Below are positions 5,714 to 11,163 of a stretch of 11,337 nucleotides of DNA, one piece after another. The translations under genes were made by a program, and so were the position numbers. The notes below the pieces were generated by a model. That model made no database searches. It was not told the origin of the DNA and worked only from the letters and a program-made list of their open reading frames with translations. The stretch spans positions 1 to 11,337 of the forward strand of contig CAYZZK010000021.1 of assembly GCA_964483045.1 (NCBI GenBank), read 5' to 3'. The stretch comes from JBBTYG01 sp964483045 (GTDB taxonomy: Bacteria; Patescibacteriota; Minisyncoccia; UBA6257; 2-01-FULL-56-20). Every line of letters begins with the position of its first letter. Within the stretch, counting starts at the first letter, position 1.

Positions 5714-5774
5714 TAGGTTTGTCTCTTGTTTCGCTCTTTCGAGCTCATCAGTCCCGACACACATCGAGAGACAG

Positions 5775-5797
5775 CGCGCAGATTGTCCACCTGCGCG
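5775..5797. repeat. 7-bp GC-rich hairpin after the 111-residue gene
   Basis: CGCGCAG (5775-5781) and CTGCGCG (5791-5797) flank a 9-nt loop, about 10 nt beyond the stop of the minus-strand gene at 5807. There is no T-tract, so it may be a weak or T-less terminator or a 3'-end stabiliser. Confidence 0.4.
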
Positions 5798-5806
5798 GGA
5801 GGATAT

Positions 5807-6142
5807 TCATTGTTTCTTGCGTGGAGCTAGCAACCCTTTAACGCACGCCTCTTGGAGATTTCTAAAAATCCAAAAAACGTTCAGGTTAAACATTATATAG
5901 TTCATTCCGAGCAGTTTTTCCCTGATTTCCATTGATGAATGAATCGCGCATTGCTCTGCGAAGAATTTAATTTCCGCACATTGATCGTCTGGCTGATCCA
6001 TGAATTGCCATTGAATATCTTCTGGGAACTGCAAGAAGGCATCAACGACAATTCTCCTCATTTCCAGAAATTCCGGATCGTTTGCCGGTCTCGAAAGCAT
6101 ATTCCAACCTTCGATGAATTCCTTTCTTTTCTCTTCGTTCAT
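5807..6142 (-). CDS. Orphan protein, 111 residues, divergent from the TrmB-like regulator
   Basis: I do not recognise this protein. It is soluble, helical-looking and acidic for most of its length (MNEEKRKEFIEGWNMLSRPA at the start, then PEDIQWQFMDQPDDQCAEIK around residues 40-59), with a basic tail LAPRKKQ. It has three Cys but no CxxC pair, no signal peptide and no membrane helix. The ATG at 6142 is supported by GAAAGGA 6 nt upstream. It is transcribed away from the TrmB-like gene, and the -35 of its promoter lies inside a palindrome whose half-site recurs at the regulator's own promoter. It is therefore a likely target of that regulator, possibly involved in the same response. Confidence 0.65.
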   Translation of the reverse strand: MNEEKRKEFIEGWNMLSRPANDPEFLEMRRIVVDAFLQFPEDIQWQFMDQPDDQCAEIKFFAEQCAIHSSMEIREKLLGMNYIMFNLNVFWIFRNLQEACVKGLLAPRKKQ

Positions 6143-6187
6143 AGTGTTTCCTTTCAGTTATTTATGCGATCTAAATGTTCTGGCAAA

Positions 6188-6216
6188 ACATTACTAACAC
6201 AAATATCAACTGTAAA
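6188..6216 (-). promoter_or_regulatory. Promoter of the 111-residue gene
   Basis: On the minus strand TTTACA (6211-6216), 17 nt, TAATGT (6188-6193). Transcription would start near 6181, leaving a leader of about 39 nt with the GAAAGGA site. Confidence 0.5.
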
Positions 6217-6228
6217 TTTGGATTTACA
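6211..6228. promoter_or_regulatory. Operator-like palindrome over the 111-residue gene promoter
   Basis: TGTAAAT (6211-6217) and ATTTACA (6222-6228) are exact inverted repeats with a 4-bp spacer. One arm is the -35 box of the gene starting at 6142. The half-site TGTAAAT recurs at 6309-6315 near the TrmB-like start. Confidence 0.55.
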
Positions 6229-6294
6229 ATTTTTCACTTAAAAGCCAATATATGTCGTTTAACTCTTTATTTTCAATGCTTATTCCGGCAAAGA

Positions 6295-6328
6295 TTGAAT
6301 TATTTTGTTGTAAATTGTAAACTACAAA
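6295..6328 (+). promoter_or_regulatory. Promoter and operator-like site of the TrmB-like gene
   Basis: TTGAAT (6295-6300), 17 nt, TAAACT (6318-6323); the ATG at 6330 follows after 6 nt, a leaderless layout. Overlapping it are two tandem TTGTAAA copies (6308-6314, 6315-6321) and an inverted TACAA (6323-6327). Binding there would block the promoter, so autoregulation is plausible. Confidence 0.5.
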
Positions 6329-6329
6329 T

Positions 6330-7109
6330 ATGAATCTTAAGGTGGAAATTAAACAATTCCTCGCGGAACTCGGATTAAACAATGTTGAGATCGCTGTATA
6401 TCTTGCCGCTCTCGGCGCTAGTTCCGGATCGGCAAGTACTATTGCAAAATCCGCCGGTCTGAATCGCGTTACCACATATGAGGCGTTGAAACGCCTTTCT
6501 GCTCGGGGACTTATAAAAATCCGCGCGAAAAAAGGAAGTGGTATCCGCTACTTTCAAGCGGAAGAGATCGATGTGGTGCAGGAAAAACTCGGCCAAAAGA
6601 AAAAAGAGCTAGAACAGCTCATTGATAAAATAAATATCCTGAAGCCTGATTTCCGTTCTCTTTATTCTATGACGCCACAGAAACCGGAAGTGCTCTTTTA
6701 TGAAGGCATGGAGGGGATAAAAAATGTACTTTTGGACACGCTTAATCAGCATCCGCTGGAAATTCTTTCATTTGCTTCCGCCGACTCGCTTGATGTTGCG
6801 TACAACAAAGATTTTCTTGTCGATTACTGGACGCGACGCACCAAGCTTAAAATTCCTTCTAGCGGGATCATGCCGCGCACGAAAAGCGCTGTCTCATTCT
6901 TTACACCCGAACGTAATCAGCGAGAACTTCGGCAGGTAAAATTTATTCCTGAGAATATTGCGTTCAACAACGAAATAGATATCTATGGCGACAATATCTC
7001 AATCATTTCACTCGTTAAGGGAAATGAGCACGGCATTATCATTCGAAGCAAAAGCGTTGCAGACAGCCTGCGTTCGCTCTTTGAATTTTTCTGGGAACAA
7101 CTTCAATAA
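6330..7109 (+). CDS. TrmB-family transcriptional regulator
   Basis: The 259-residue protein has the TrmB layout. Residues 8-75 form a winged helix-turn-helix, with STIAKSAGLNRVTTYEALKR (36-55) as the recognition part and the wing near IRAKKGSGIRYF (64-75). Residues 83-105 form a short coiled coil for dimerisation. From about residue 117 there is a C-terminal sensor-like domain beginning PEVLFYEGMEGIKNVLLDTL. TrmB proteins bind sugars or other small ligands in archaea, but the ligand here cannot be told. The half-site TGTAAAT at its own promoter and at the divergent gene's promoter suggests it represses both. Its stop lies only 2 bp from the stop of guaA on the other strand. The last residues, SLFEFFWEQLQ, recur as a relic at 8682-8717. 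Confidence 0.85.
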   Translation: MNLKVEIKQFLAELGLNNVEIAVYLAALGASSGSASTIAKSAGLNRVTTYEALKRLSARGLIKIRAKKGSGIRYFQAEEIDVVQEKLGQKKKELEQLIDKINILKPDFRSLYSMTPQKPEVLFYEGMEGIKNVLLDTLNQHPLEILSFASADSLDVAYNKDFLVDYWTRRTKLKIPSSGIMPRTKSAVSFFTPERNQRELRQVKFIPENIAFNNEIDIYGDNISIISLVKGNEHGIIIRSKSVADSLRSLFEFFWEQLQ

Positions 7110-7111
7110 GA

Positions 7112-8644
7112 CTACTCATACTCAATTGTCGCCGGGGGTTTTTGGGTTATGTCATAGAGCACGCGATTTACGCCGCGCACAACGCCCACGATGCGGTTCG
7201 AGATTTTTTCCAAAAGTTCCTGTGGCATTTTGTGCCAATCTGCGCTCATGCCATCAATAGAATCAACTGCTCGGAGCGCAATCATATATTCGTACGTTCG
7301 GGCATCCCCCATTACTCCAACCGTTTTGATCGGCAGGAGTGCCCCAAACGCTTGCCAAATCTCCTCATACTCGTGCGAACGCCGGAGTTCTTCAATAAAA
7401 ATGGCGTCCGCTTCGCGGAGTATGCGTAAACGCTCTTCCGTCACATCGCCCACAATTCGAACCGCAAGCCCCGGGCCGGGAAACGGATGTCGCCACAAAA
7501 GTTCTTTGGGTAATCCTAATAATTTTCCCACCTCGCGCACTTCGTCTTTATATAGTTCCCGGAGCGGCTCGAGGATTTTGAAATTCATCTTCGCGGGAAG
7601 CGTGAGATTGTGATGGCTTTTTATTTTAGAGGACTCCTTGTTTGGCTCGGCGGACTCGATGCGATCGGGATAAATCGTCCCTTGCGCAAGAAATTCTATC
7701 GGATATTTTTTGAGTTCTTTCCGTAAAACGTCTTCAAAAACTCTTATAAACGTGTGGCCGATAATTTTTCTTTTTTCCTCGGGGTCAATCATTCCTCGCA
7801 GTTTTTTGAGAAAAACTTCTCTCGCGTCAGCAGTGTGTAAATTTTTAAATCCGTGCTTCTTGAGCGCCGCTTGAACACTCTGCACTTCGCCTTTCCGCAA
7901 GAGCCCCGTATCAACAAATATTGGATGGGTACGATTCCCTATCGCTTTTTGAAGCACGGTTGCGGCGACGAGTGAGTCAACGCCTCCAGAGATACCGATC
8001 GCAACGTGCATATTGCCAACTTGATCTCGTACGGATTTGATAAGCTCGGGCACGAGCGACGAAATCTTCCAATCCTTTTTCGTTCCACAAACGTTAAAAA
8101 GGAAATTTGAAATAATTTTTTTGCCGTGCTCCGTATGCGTTACTTCCGGATGGAATTGAATCCCCCAGAGTGCCCGCGCCATGTCCGCGATCGCCGCATT
8201 CGAGCAACTTGCGGTCGAACCAATTCGCACAAATCCTTTCGGTAAACGAGAAACTTGATCACCATGAGAAAACCACACTGTCTCTTTATTTTTGAGTCCT
8301 AAAAATATACTTGCCGACGGGTTAATCACTAAATTTTCTTTTCCAAATTCTCGCCGCATTCCCTTTTGCACTTTCCCGCCAAGCATGTGCGCCATCACCT
8401 GCTCTCCGTAGCAAATTCCGAGCACGGGAATGCCAAGAGAAAATATTTCCCGATGCGGACGCGGGCTTCCCTTCTCCAAGACTGACGCTGGACTGCCAGA
8501 CAAAATAATTCCTGATGGAGAAAACCTTTTAATCTCCTCCGGGCGGGCATCAAAACGCAAAATCTCGGCTTTTACCCCGAGATCCCGTACTCTCCGCGCA
8601 ATAAGATGTGCAAATTGGCTCCCGAAGTTTAGGACTAACACCAT
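7112..8644 (-). CDS. guaA: GMP synthase (glutamine-hydrolysing)
   Basis: The enzyme converts XMP to GMP in the cytoplasm with ATP and glutamine, the last step of guanine nucleotide synthesis. At 510 residues it has full length for the single-chain form. The N-terminal class I glutamine amidotransferase carries the nucleophile C78 in GICYGEQ and H165/E167 in GIQFHPEV. The ATP pyrophosphatase domain has its P-loop in SGGVDSLVA (219-227). The C-terminal dimerisation domain has HPFPGPGLAVRI (386-397) and ends KPPATIEYE. The loop after IKSHH reads NLTLPA, where many bacteria have NVGGLP, a small variation. The ATG at 8644 follows a TATAAT by 5 nt and has no Shine-Dalgarno sequence, so the mRNA is probably leaderless. 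No other purine gene lies nearby. Confidence 0.97.
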   Translation of the reverse strand: MVLVLNFGSQFAHLIARRVRDLGVKAEILRFDARPEEIKRFSPSGIILSGSPASVLEKGSPRPHREIFSLGIPVLGICYGEQVMAHMLGGKVQKGMRREFGKENLVINPSASIFLGLKNKETVWFSHGDQVSRLPKGFVRIGSTASCSNAAIADMARALWGIQFHPEVTHTEHGKKIISNFLFNVCGTKKDWKISSLVPELIKSVRDQVGNMHVAIGISGGVDSLVAATVLQKAIGNRTHPIFVDTGLLRKGEVQSVQAALKKHGFKNLHTADAREVFLKKLRGMIDPEEKRKIIGHTFIRVFEDVLRKELKKYPIEFLAQGTIYPDRIESAEPNKESSKIKSHHNLTLPAKMNFKILEPLRELYKDEVREVGKLLGLPKELLWRHPFPGPGLAVRIVGDVTEERLRILREADAIFIEELRRSHEYEEIWQAFGALLPIKTVGVMGDARTYEYMIALRAVDSIDGMSADWHKMPQELLEKISNRIVGVVRGVNRVLYDITQKPPATIEYE

Positions 8645-8649
8645 AGTTG

Positions 8650-8655
8650 ATTATA
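8650..8655 (-). promoter_or_regulatory. -10 box of guaA (leaderless)
   Basis: On the minus strand a perfect TATAAT lies 5 nt upstream of the ATG at 8644. A weak TTTATT (8673-8678) is 17 nt further up. The start would fall on the initiation codon. Confidence 0.55.
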
Positions 8656-8681
8656 CCCGAAATGATGTTAGTAATAAATAT

Positions 8682-8717
8682 TCGCTTTTTGAATTCTTCT
8701 GGGAGAGTTTGAGTAAA
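8682..8717 (+). pseudogene. Relic of the 3' end of a second TrmB-like gene
   Basis: In the gap between guaA and the oxidoreductase, the plus strand reads SLFEFFWESLSK. The intact TrmB-like protein ends SLFEFFWEQLQ. Over eight codons (8682-8705 against 7074-7097), 21 of 24 bases agree and all three differences are synonymous third positions. Upstream the frame shows no clear TrmB similarity, so only the tail survives. The pattern suggests a diverged paralogue that was once under selection and was later lost. A chance match cannot be excluded for so short a stretch. Confidence 0.4.
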
Positions 8718-9653
8718 TTATTTAATTTTCAGAACTACCTTGCCTTTCGTGTGGCCCGTCTCGAGATATTCGAGAGCTTCTCCGGCGCTATCTAAGGGAA
8801 ATGTTTTATCAATTTCTATTTTAAGGACTTCTTGATTTGCAAGCTCGGCAAGCTTCGCGAGGCGTTCGCTATTCACGTCCGTGGATTGCGAAATTGCAGT
8901 CACTCCATATTGCTTCATTAAGTCTGCATTTGCCTTTTCCAACATTGAAACTATCACGCCTCCCTTTTTCAATACCTTAAATGATTTTGTATACGTTTCG
9001 CCGCCCACGGTATCGAAAACTGCGTCGTAACCGCTCAATATGTTCTCGAAGGATTGTTTCGTGTAATCGATGACTTCATCTGCTCCAAGTTCTTTCACAT
9101 AGCTCGCATCCTCCGCGCGCGCGGTGGTTGCTACATATGCCCCCAGATGCTTGGCGAGTTGGATCGCGATTGTTCCGATGCCTCCCGCGCCGCCATGGAC
9201 AAGAATTTTTTGTCCTTTTTTAAGATTTATGTGCTCTGTGAGCGCCTGGAGCGCGCTTACTCCCACGAGCGGCAGTGCCGCCGATTCGAGGTGGCTCATC
9301 TTTTTGGGCTTAGGTGTAACTGTTTTTATATCCGCAAGCGCAAATTCAGCGAAAGACCCGGATCCGCCGTTCAAAACTCCGGCTTGCCCAAATACTTCAT
9401 CGCCTACTTTGAATCGAGAAACTCCCTCTCCGACTTTCGTCACTACGCCGGAAAAATCCATCCCCAGCGTTGCCGGAAATTCGAGCGGTGCCATTTTCGC
9501 AAAATATCCTTTTTGAATTTTCCAGTCCGCTGGGTTAACCCCTGCCGCATGCACTTCCACGACCAGTCTTCCCGAAGCCACGGCGGAAACGGGCACCTCG
9601 TTTACTTCGACTACCTCCTTACCTCCGTACTTTTTTATCTGTGCTGCTTTCAT
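8718..9653 (-). CDS. Zinc-less NADPH:quinone oxidoreductase (medium-chain dehydrogenase family)
   Basis: The 311-residue protein is a complete medium-chain dehydrogenase/reductase. Residues 1-125 form the GroES-like domain with AGVNPADWKIQKG (37-49), PATLGMDFSG (60-69) and KVGDEVFG (82-89). The nucleotide-binding domain has HGGAGGIGTIAIQLAK (153-168), the NADPH Rossmann motif of quinone reductases. The catalytic zinc Cys/His residues of alcohol dehydrogenases are absent, so it should reduce quinones or other carbonyl or ene compounds with NADPH; the natural substrate is unknown. The ATG at 9653 starts 22 nt after the DUF134 stop, close enough for co-transcription, although a TATATT 10 nt before the ATG could be a private promoter. 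No Shine-Dalgarno sequence is visible. Confidence 0.9.
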   Translation of the reverse strand: MKAAQIKKYGGKEVVEVNEVPVSAVASGRLVVEVHAAGVNPADWKIQKGYFAKMAPLEFPATLGMDFSGVVTKVGEGVSRFKVGDEVFGQAGVLNGGSGSFAEFALADIKTVTPKPKKMSHLESAALPLVGVSALQALTEHINLKKGQKILVHGGAGGIGTIAIQLAKHLGAYVATTARAEDASYVKELGADEVIDYTKQSFENILSGYDAVFDTVGGETYTKSFKVLKKGGVIVSMLEKANADLMKQYGVTAISQSTDVNSERLAKLAELANQEVLKIEIDKTFPLDSAGEALEYLETGHTKGKVVLKIK

Positions 9654-9675
9654 GATTTTTGAAAATATATGTTTG

Positions 9676-9978
9676 TTATTTTTTAATCGGCTTTTTAATC
9701 CGCGCGCTTCCTACGACCAAAATGATTTTACCGCCGATGAGCGCCTCGGAAACTTTTCTATGAGCCGCGGCGAGCACTCTCTGGAACGTGCTCTGGGAAA
9801 CTTTCATTTTTTTCGCGGCTTCGGTTTGCTCCAGTCCTTGTATATGCTTCAAGCGAAGCGCTTCGGCTTCTTCCGGGGCAATTTCAACAACTCCGGTGGT
9901 TCGGCACGTGTCTTCAGGACTGAATTTTTTCGCTTTTGGGCAAAAGCTTATTTTGTAGCAACACTTGGGCCTGCTCAT
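9676..9978 (-). CDS. DUF134/UPF0251 predicted DNA-binding protein
   Basis: The 100-residue protein matches the UPF0251 pattern. It has a Cys-containing N-terminus (MSRPKCCYKISFCP, with C6, C7 and C13, then C25), the linker EEAEALRLKHIQGLEQTEAA (36-55), and a sigma-70 region 4-like helix-turn-helix, MKVSQSTFQRVLAAAHRKVS (58-77). Family members are predicted metal- or redox-responsive regulators and often sit beside DUF5320 proteins and NifX/NifB-type iron-molybdenum cofactor proteins. Here a DUF5320-like gene is upstream but no NifX/NifB gene is in view. A TATAAT at 10005-10010 gives it a promoter with a leader of about 20 nt and no Shine-Dalgarno sequence. The quinone oxidoreductase follows 22 nt downstream and may be in the same operon. 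Confidence 0.88.
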   Translation of the reverse strand: MSRPKCCYKISFCPKAKKFSPEDTCRTTGVVEIAPEEAEALRLKHIQGLEQTEAAKKMKVSQSTFQRVLAAAHRKVSEALIGGKIILVVGSARIKKPIKK

Positions 9979-10004
9979 TGTTTCATTGAAATCGCTTGTG
10001 TTAG

Positions 10005-10010
10005 ATTATA
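10005..10010 (-). promoter_or_regulatory. -10 box of the DUF134 gene
   Basis: On the minus strand a perfect TATAAT begins 26 nt upstream of the ATG at 9978. Where a -35 would lie (about 10028-10033), the DNA is instead part of the long hairpin at 10013-10073. Confidence 0.45.
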
Positions 10011-10012
10011 CG

Positions 10013-10077
10013 AGAAGGTCCAACCAGTCCCTTTCTCCTTCAAAAGAGAAAGGGACTGCTCCATGGGCCTTCTTTTT
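10013..10077 (+). terminator. Long nested hairpin with a plus-strand T-tract
   Basis: CAGTCCCTTTCTC (10025-10037) pairs perfectly with GAGAAAGGGACTG (10046-10058) around an 8-nt loop. Outside a small internal loop, AGAAGGTCC (10013-10021) pairs with GGGCCTTCT (10065-10073) with one G-U pair, and Ts follow to 10077. By shape it is a plus-strand terminator, yet no plus-strand gene precedes it. On the minus strand it separates the DUF5320-like and DUF134 genes and lies over the DUF134 promoter, so it may instead act as an operator or intercistronic structure. Confidence 0.55.
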
Positions 10078-10099
10078 ATGGTGAGCGTCGTCGAACCAT
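10072..10099. repeat. Direct repeat, copy 1 (after the DUF5320-like gene)
   Basis: CTTTTTATGGTGAGC (10072-10086) is followed by CGAACCAT (10092-10099). ATGGT and ACCAT are inverted, so the unit can fold. The same two blocks occur at 10317-10368 on the other side of the small gene. Confidence 0.5.
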
Positions 10100-10290
10100 T
10101 ATTCTTGCTTCCCTACCTTTGCGGTTTTCTCCGATTTTTCCTCTCTTAGCGACTCTTTCATTTTCCGTATAAATGTGAGTTTCGCTTCGAGCCGCTTCTC
10201 GGCAAGTTCCAGAAGAGCCAGATTTTCTTCCTTCGTGATGGGCTCATATGCGCAACTAGTCCCGCACATTCCGCCATATTCCATATACAT
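10099..10290 (-). CDS. DUF5320-like small protein, 63 residues
   Basis: The N-terminus is a short Met/Gly/Cys-rich segment, MYMEYGGMCGTSCAYEP (1-17, with C9 and C13). It is followed by a charged helix that should form a coiled coil, EENLALLELAEKRLEAKLTF (21-40), and a lysine-rich tail. This Gly/Met head plus coiled-coil tail resembles DUF5320 proteins, which commonly neighbour DUF134 regulators. The assignment rests on pattern and context, not on a search. The two cysteines could bind metal. The ATG at 10290 (Met3 is an alternative) has no Shine-Dalgarno sequence. A TATAAA lies 5 nt before it, and a full TTGACA/TATATT promoter lies about 80 nt upstream. It is transcribed toward the DUF134 gene. 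Confidence 0.65.
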   Translation of the reverse strand: MYMEYGGMCGTSCAYEPITKEENLALLELAEKRLEAKLTFIRKMKESLREEKSEKTAKVGKQE

Positions 10291-10316
10291 AAGATTTTAT
10301 AAAAATTAATTTCGAC

Positions 10317-10368
10317 CTTTTTATGGTGAGCATGCCGATTTTGCAAATTTCAGCAAGCCGAACCATAT
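10317..10368. repeat. Direct repeat, copy 2 (before the DUF5320-like gene)
   Basis: CTTTTTATGGTGAGC (10317-10331) is an exact copy of 10072-10086, and CGAACCAT follows at 10359-10366 after a longer insert than in copy 1. It lies in the predicted leader of the DUF5320-like mRNA. Confidence 0.5.
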
Positions 10369-10374
10369 GTTTTG

Positions 10375-10403
10375 AATATATACCCAAAACTAGCGGATGT
10401 CAA
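10375..10403 (-). promoter_or_regulatory. Consensus promoter of the DUF5320-like/DUF134 genes
   Basis: On the minus strand a perfect TTGACA (10398-10403), 17 nt, TATATT (10375-10380). Transcription would start near 10368, giving a leader of about 78 nt that includes direct-repeat copy 2. Confidence 0.65.
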
Positions 10404-10422
10404 GACTATTAAAAATGGATTC

Positions 10423-10458
10423 AATATAAAAACCACGTCGTCACGTGGTTTTTATATT
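10423..10458. terminator. Bidirectional terminator, 16-bp perfect stem
   Basis: Bases 10423-10438 pair exactly with 10443-10458 around CGTC. The core is CCACGT/ACGTGG, and A/T tracts give T-runs on both strands. It follows the broken 43-residue gene on the minus strand by 17 nt. Confidence 0.8.
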
Positions 10459-10475
10459 TTCAGAACAAGAATAAT

Positions 10476-10608
10476 TTACTTTTTCTTATCCCTCACCCAC
10501 TCGACTTTCCCGCGATTATTTTCCGCGTAGCGTCGAGTTGTGATTCTGCCTGTATCGACATGATGGGGGTTTTACTTTGGCCCAATCATGTTTTTTATGA
10601 TTCGACAT
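10476..10608 (-). pseudogene. Small basic protein gene (43 residues) interrupted by a one-base shift
   Basis: From the ATG at 10608 the minus strand reads MSNHKKHDWAKVKP and then leaves frame at a run of five Cs (10565-10569). Dropping one C continues without a break as HHVDTGRITTRRYAENN, then RGKVEWVRDKKK, and a TAA at 10476, for 43 residues in all. The second part has no start codon of its own, because an in-frame TAA lies just before it. Both parts share the same Lys/Arg/His-rich character, and a terminator follows the stop. As written, the first frame ends after 30 codons at 10516. I do not recognise the family; it looks like a compact nucleic-acid- or ribosome-binding protein. The cause may be a homopolymer error in the assembly, a true mutation, or a +1 programmed frameshift at CCC-C. 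No Shine-Dalgarno sequence is visible. Confidence 0.5.
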
Positions 10609-10614
10609 TAAACA

Positions 10615-10643
10615 TTTACTGGTTAGCCCACACGAGTTATACT
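10615..10643 (+). promoter_or_regulatory. Plus-strand promoter of the short-RNA candidate
   Basis: TTTACT (10615-10620), 17 nt, TATACT (10638-10643). A minus-strand TATAAC (10636-10641) overlaps it and could serve the 43-residue gene. GTTAT (10636-10640) and ATAAC (10648-10652) are inverted repeats across the shared promoter. Confidence 0.45.
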
Positions 10644-10649
10644 AGTAAT

Positions 10650-10757
10650 AACCCCTATGGGCCGTAGGCGGTCGGTCGACTGGTTGACGTTGGTACCCGG
10701 CTTCCACTATTTCTTTCTTCAAGGGTCAGAGCGAAAGCTCTGGCTTTTGAATTTTTA
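10650..10757 (+). ncRNA. Possible short RNA, about 107 nt, convergent with the HTH gene
   Basis: A good promoter (10615-10643) and a clear terminator (10725-10756) bracket about 75 nt of non-coding DNA. It holds several small complementary stretches (CCC-TAT-GGG at its start, GTCGAC and GGTACC palindromes, and GGGCCG against CGGCTT). A frame opens at ATG 10657 but runs through the terminator into the antisense strand of the HTH gene, so it is unlikely to be coding. I do not recognise the RNA; it is not SRP RNA, tmRNA or a tRNA. Confidence 0.35.
10725..10756 (+). terminator. Intrinsic terminator with GAAA tetraloop
   Basis: CAGAGC (10727-10732) and GCTCTG (10737-10742) pair around a GAAA loop, extended by T-G and G-C pairs, followed by TTTTGAATTTTT. 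The tail overlaps the stop codon of the HTH gene on the other strand. Confidence 0.65.
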
Positions 10758-11120
10758 TAGACGCACATCCAACACATCAATGTGTCCCTCAAGTAATTTT
10801 ATTTTATCTTCCCTGCCGAGTTTCATCTTCCTCGTGGGTATGTTCAGCGACCTCATCCATTTGTTTACAGTATTTATACCAACTCCGAAATGATCGGCAA
10901 CCCTTTGGGTAGTCCGATATTTTTGATATAAGGACATAAGTGAATTTCTTTCAGGAAGCTCTACCTTTCTATATCTTCTCTTTCTTGGTGGCTCATAACC
11001 CCAATTATTCAATAATAGCCTCAACTGCTTCTCAGTCATGAATAATTTAGAAGCGACCTCTTTTACTGGCATACCCCCCTTTATTGCATTTATTATTTTT
11101 TCCTTTTTTATATCGCTCAT
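10755..11120 (-). CDS. Double helix-turn-helix protein, 121 residues
   Basis: Two helix-turn-helix segments can be read. The first, IINAIKGGMPVKEVASKLFM (9-28) continuing TEKQLRLLLNNWG, is followed by a basic linker PPRKRRYRK (44-52). The second is LYQKYRTTQRVADHFGVGIN (64-83) continuing TVNKWMRSLNIP. The second resembles the HTHs found in transposase-like, resolvase-like and homing-endonuclease-associated proteins, but there is no catalytic domain and the length is too short for a recombinase. It is probably a small DNA-binding protein or an excised DNA-binding module. An in-frame TGA lies 8 codons upstream of the ATG at 11120 with no other start between, which fixes the start. There is no Shine-Dalgarno sequence. 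A DnaA-box 9-mer lies upstream of its promoter. Confidence 0.7.
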   Translation of the reverse strand: MSDIKKEKIINAIKGGMPVKEVASKLFMTEKQLRLLLNNWGYEPPRKRRYRKVELPERNSLMSLYQKYRTTQRVADHFGVGINTVNKWMRSLNIPTRKMKLGREDKIKLLEGHIDVLDVRL

Positions 11121-11163
11121 TTTAGTTTTAGTGTTTAACTTTCACTCGACCTTTGCTATGTTC

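Noticed and set aside
8430..8795. 121-residue plus-strand ORF across the guaA start
   Set aside because: Most of it is antisense to guaA and the oxidoreductase. Only the short SLFEFFWE segment in the gap is noteworthy, and it is reported as a relic.
9054..9662. Long plus-strand ORFs opposite the oxidoreductase gene (9054-9662, 9124-9516)
   Set aside because: They are antisense shadows of a well-recognised dehydrogenase with intact motifs.
10657..10893. 78-residue plus-strand ORF starting 14 nt after a TATACT box
   Set aside because: It runs through an intrinsic terminator and then antisense through the HTH gene. Its protein shows no domain or regular pattern.
11121..11150. Upstream GTG start with an AAAGG site for the HTH gene
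   Set aside because: The GTG is not in frame with the HTH protein. An in-frame TGA overlaps it, so the ATG at 11120 is the earliest start.
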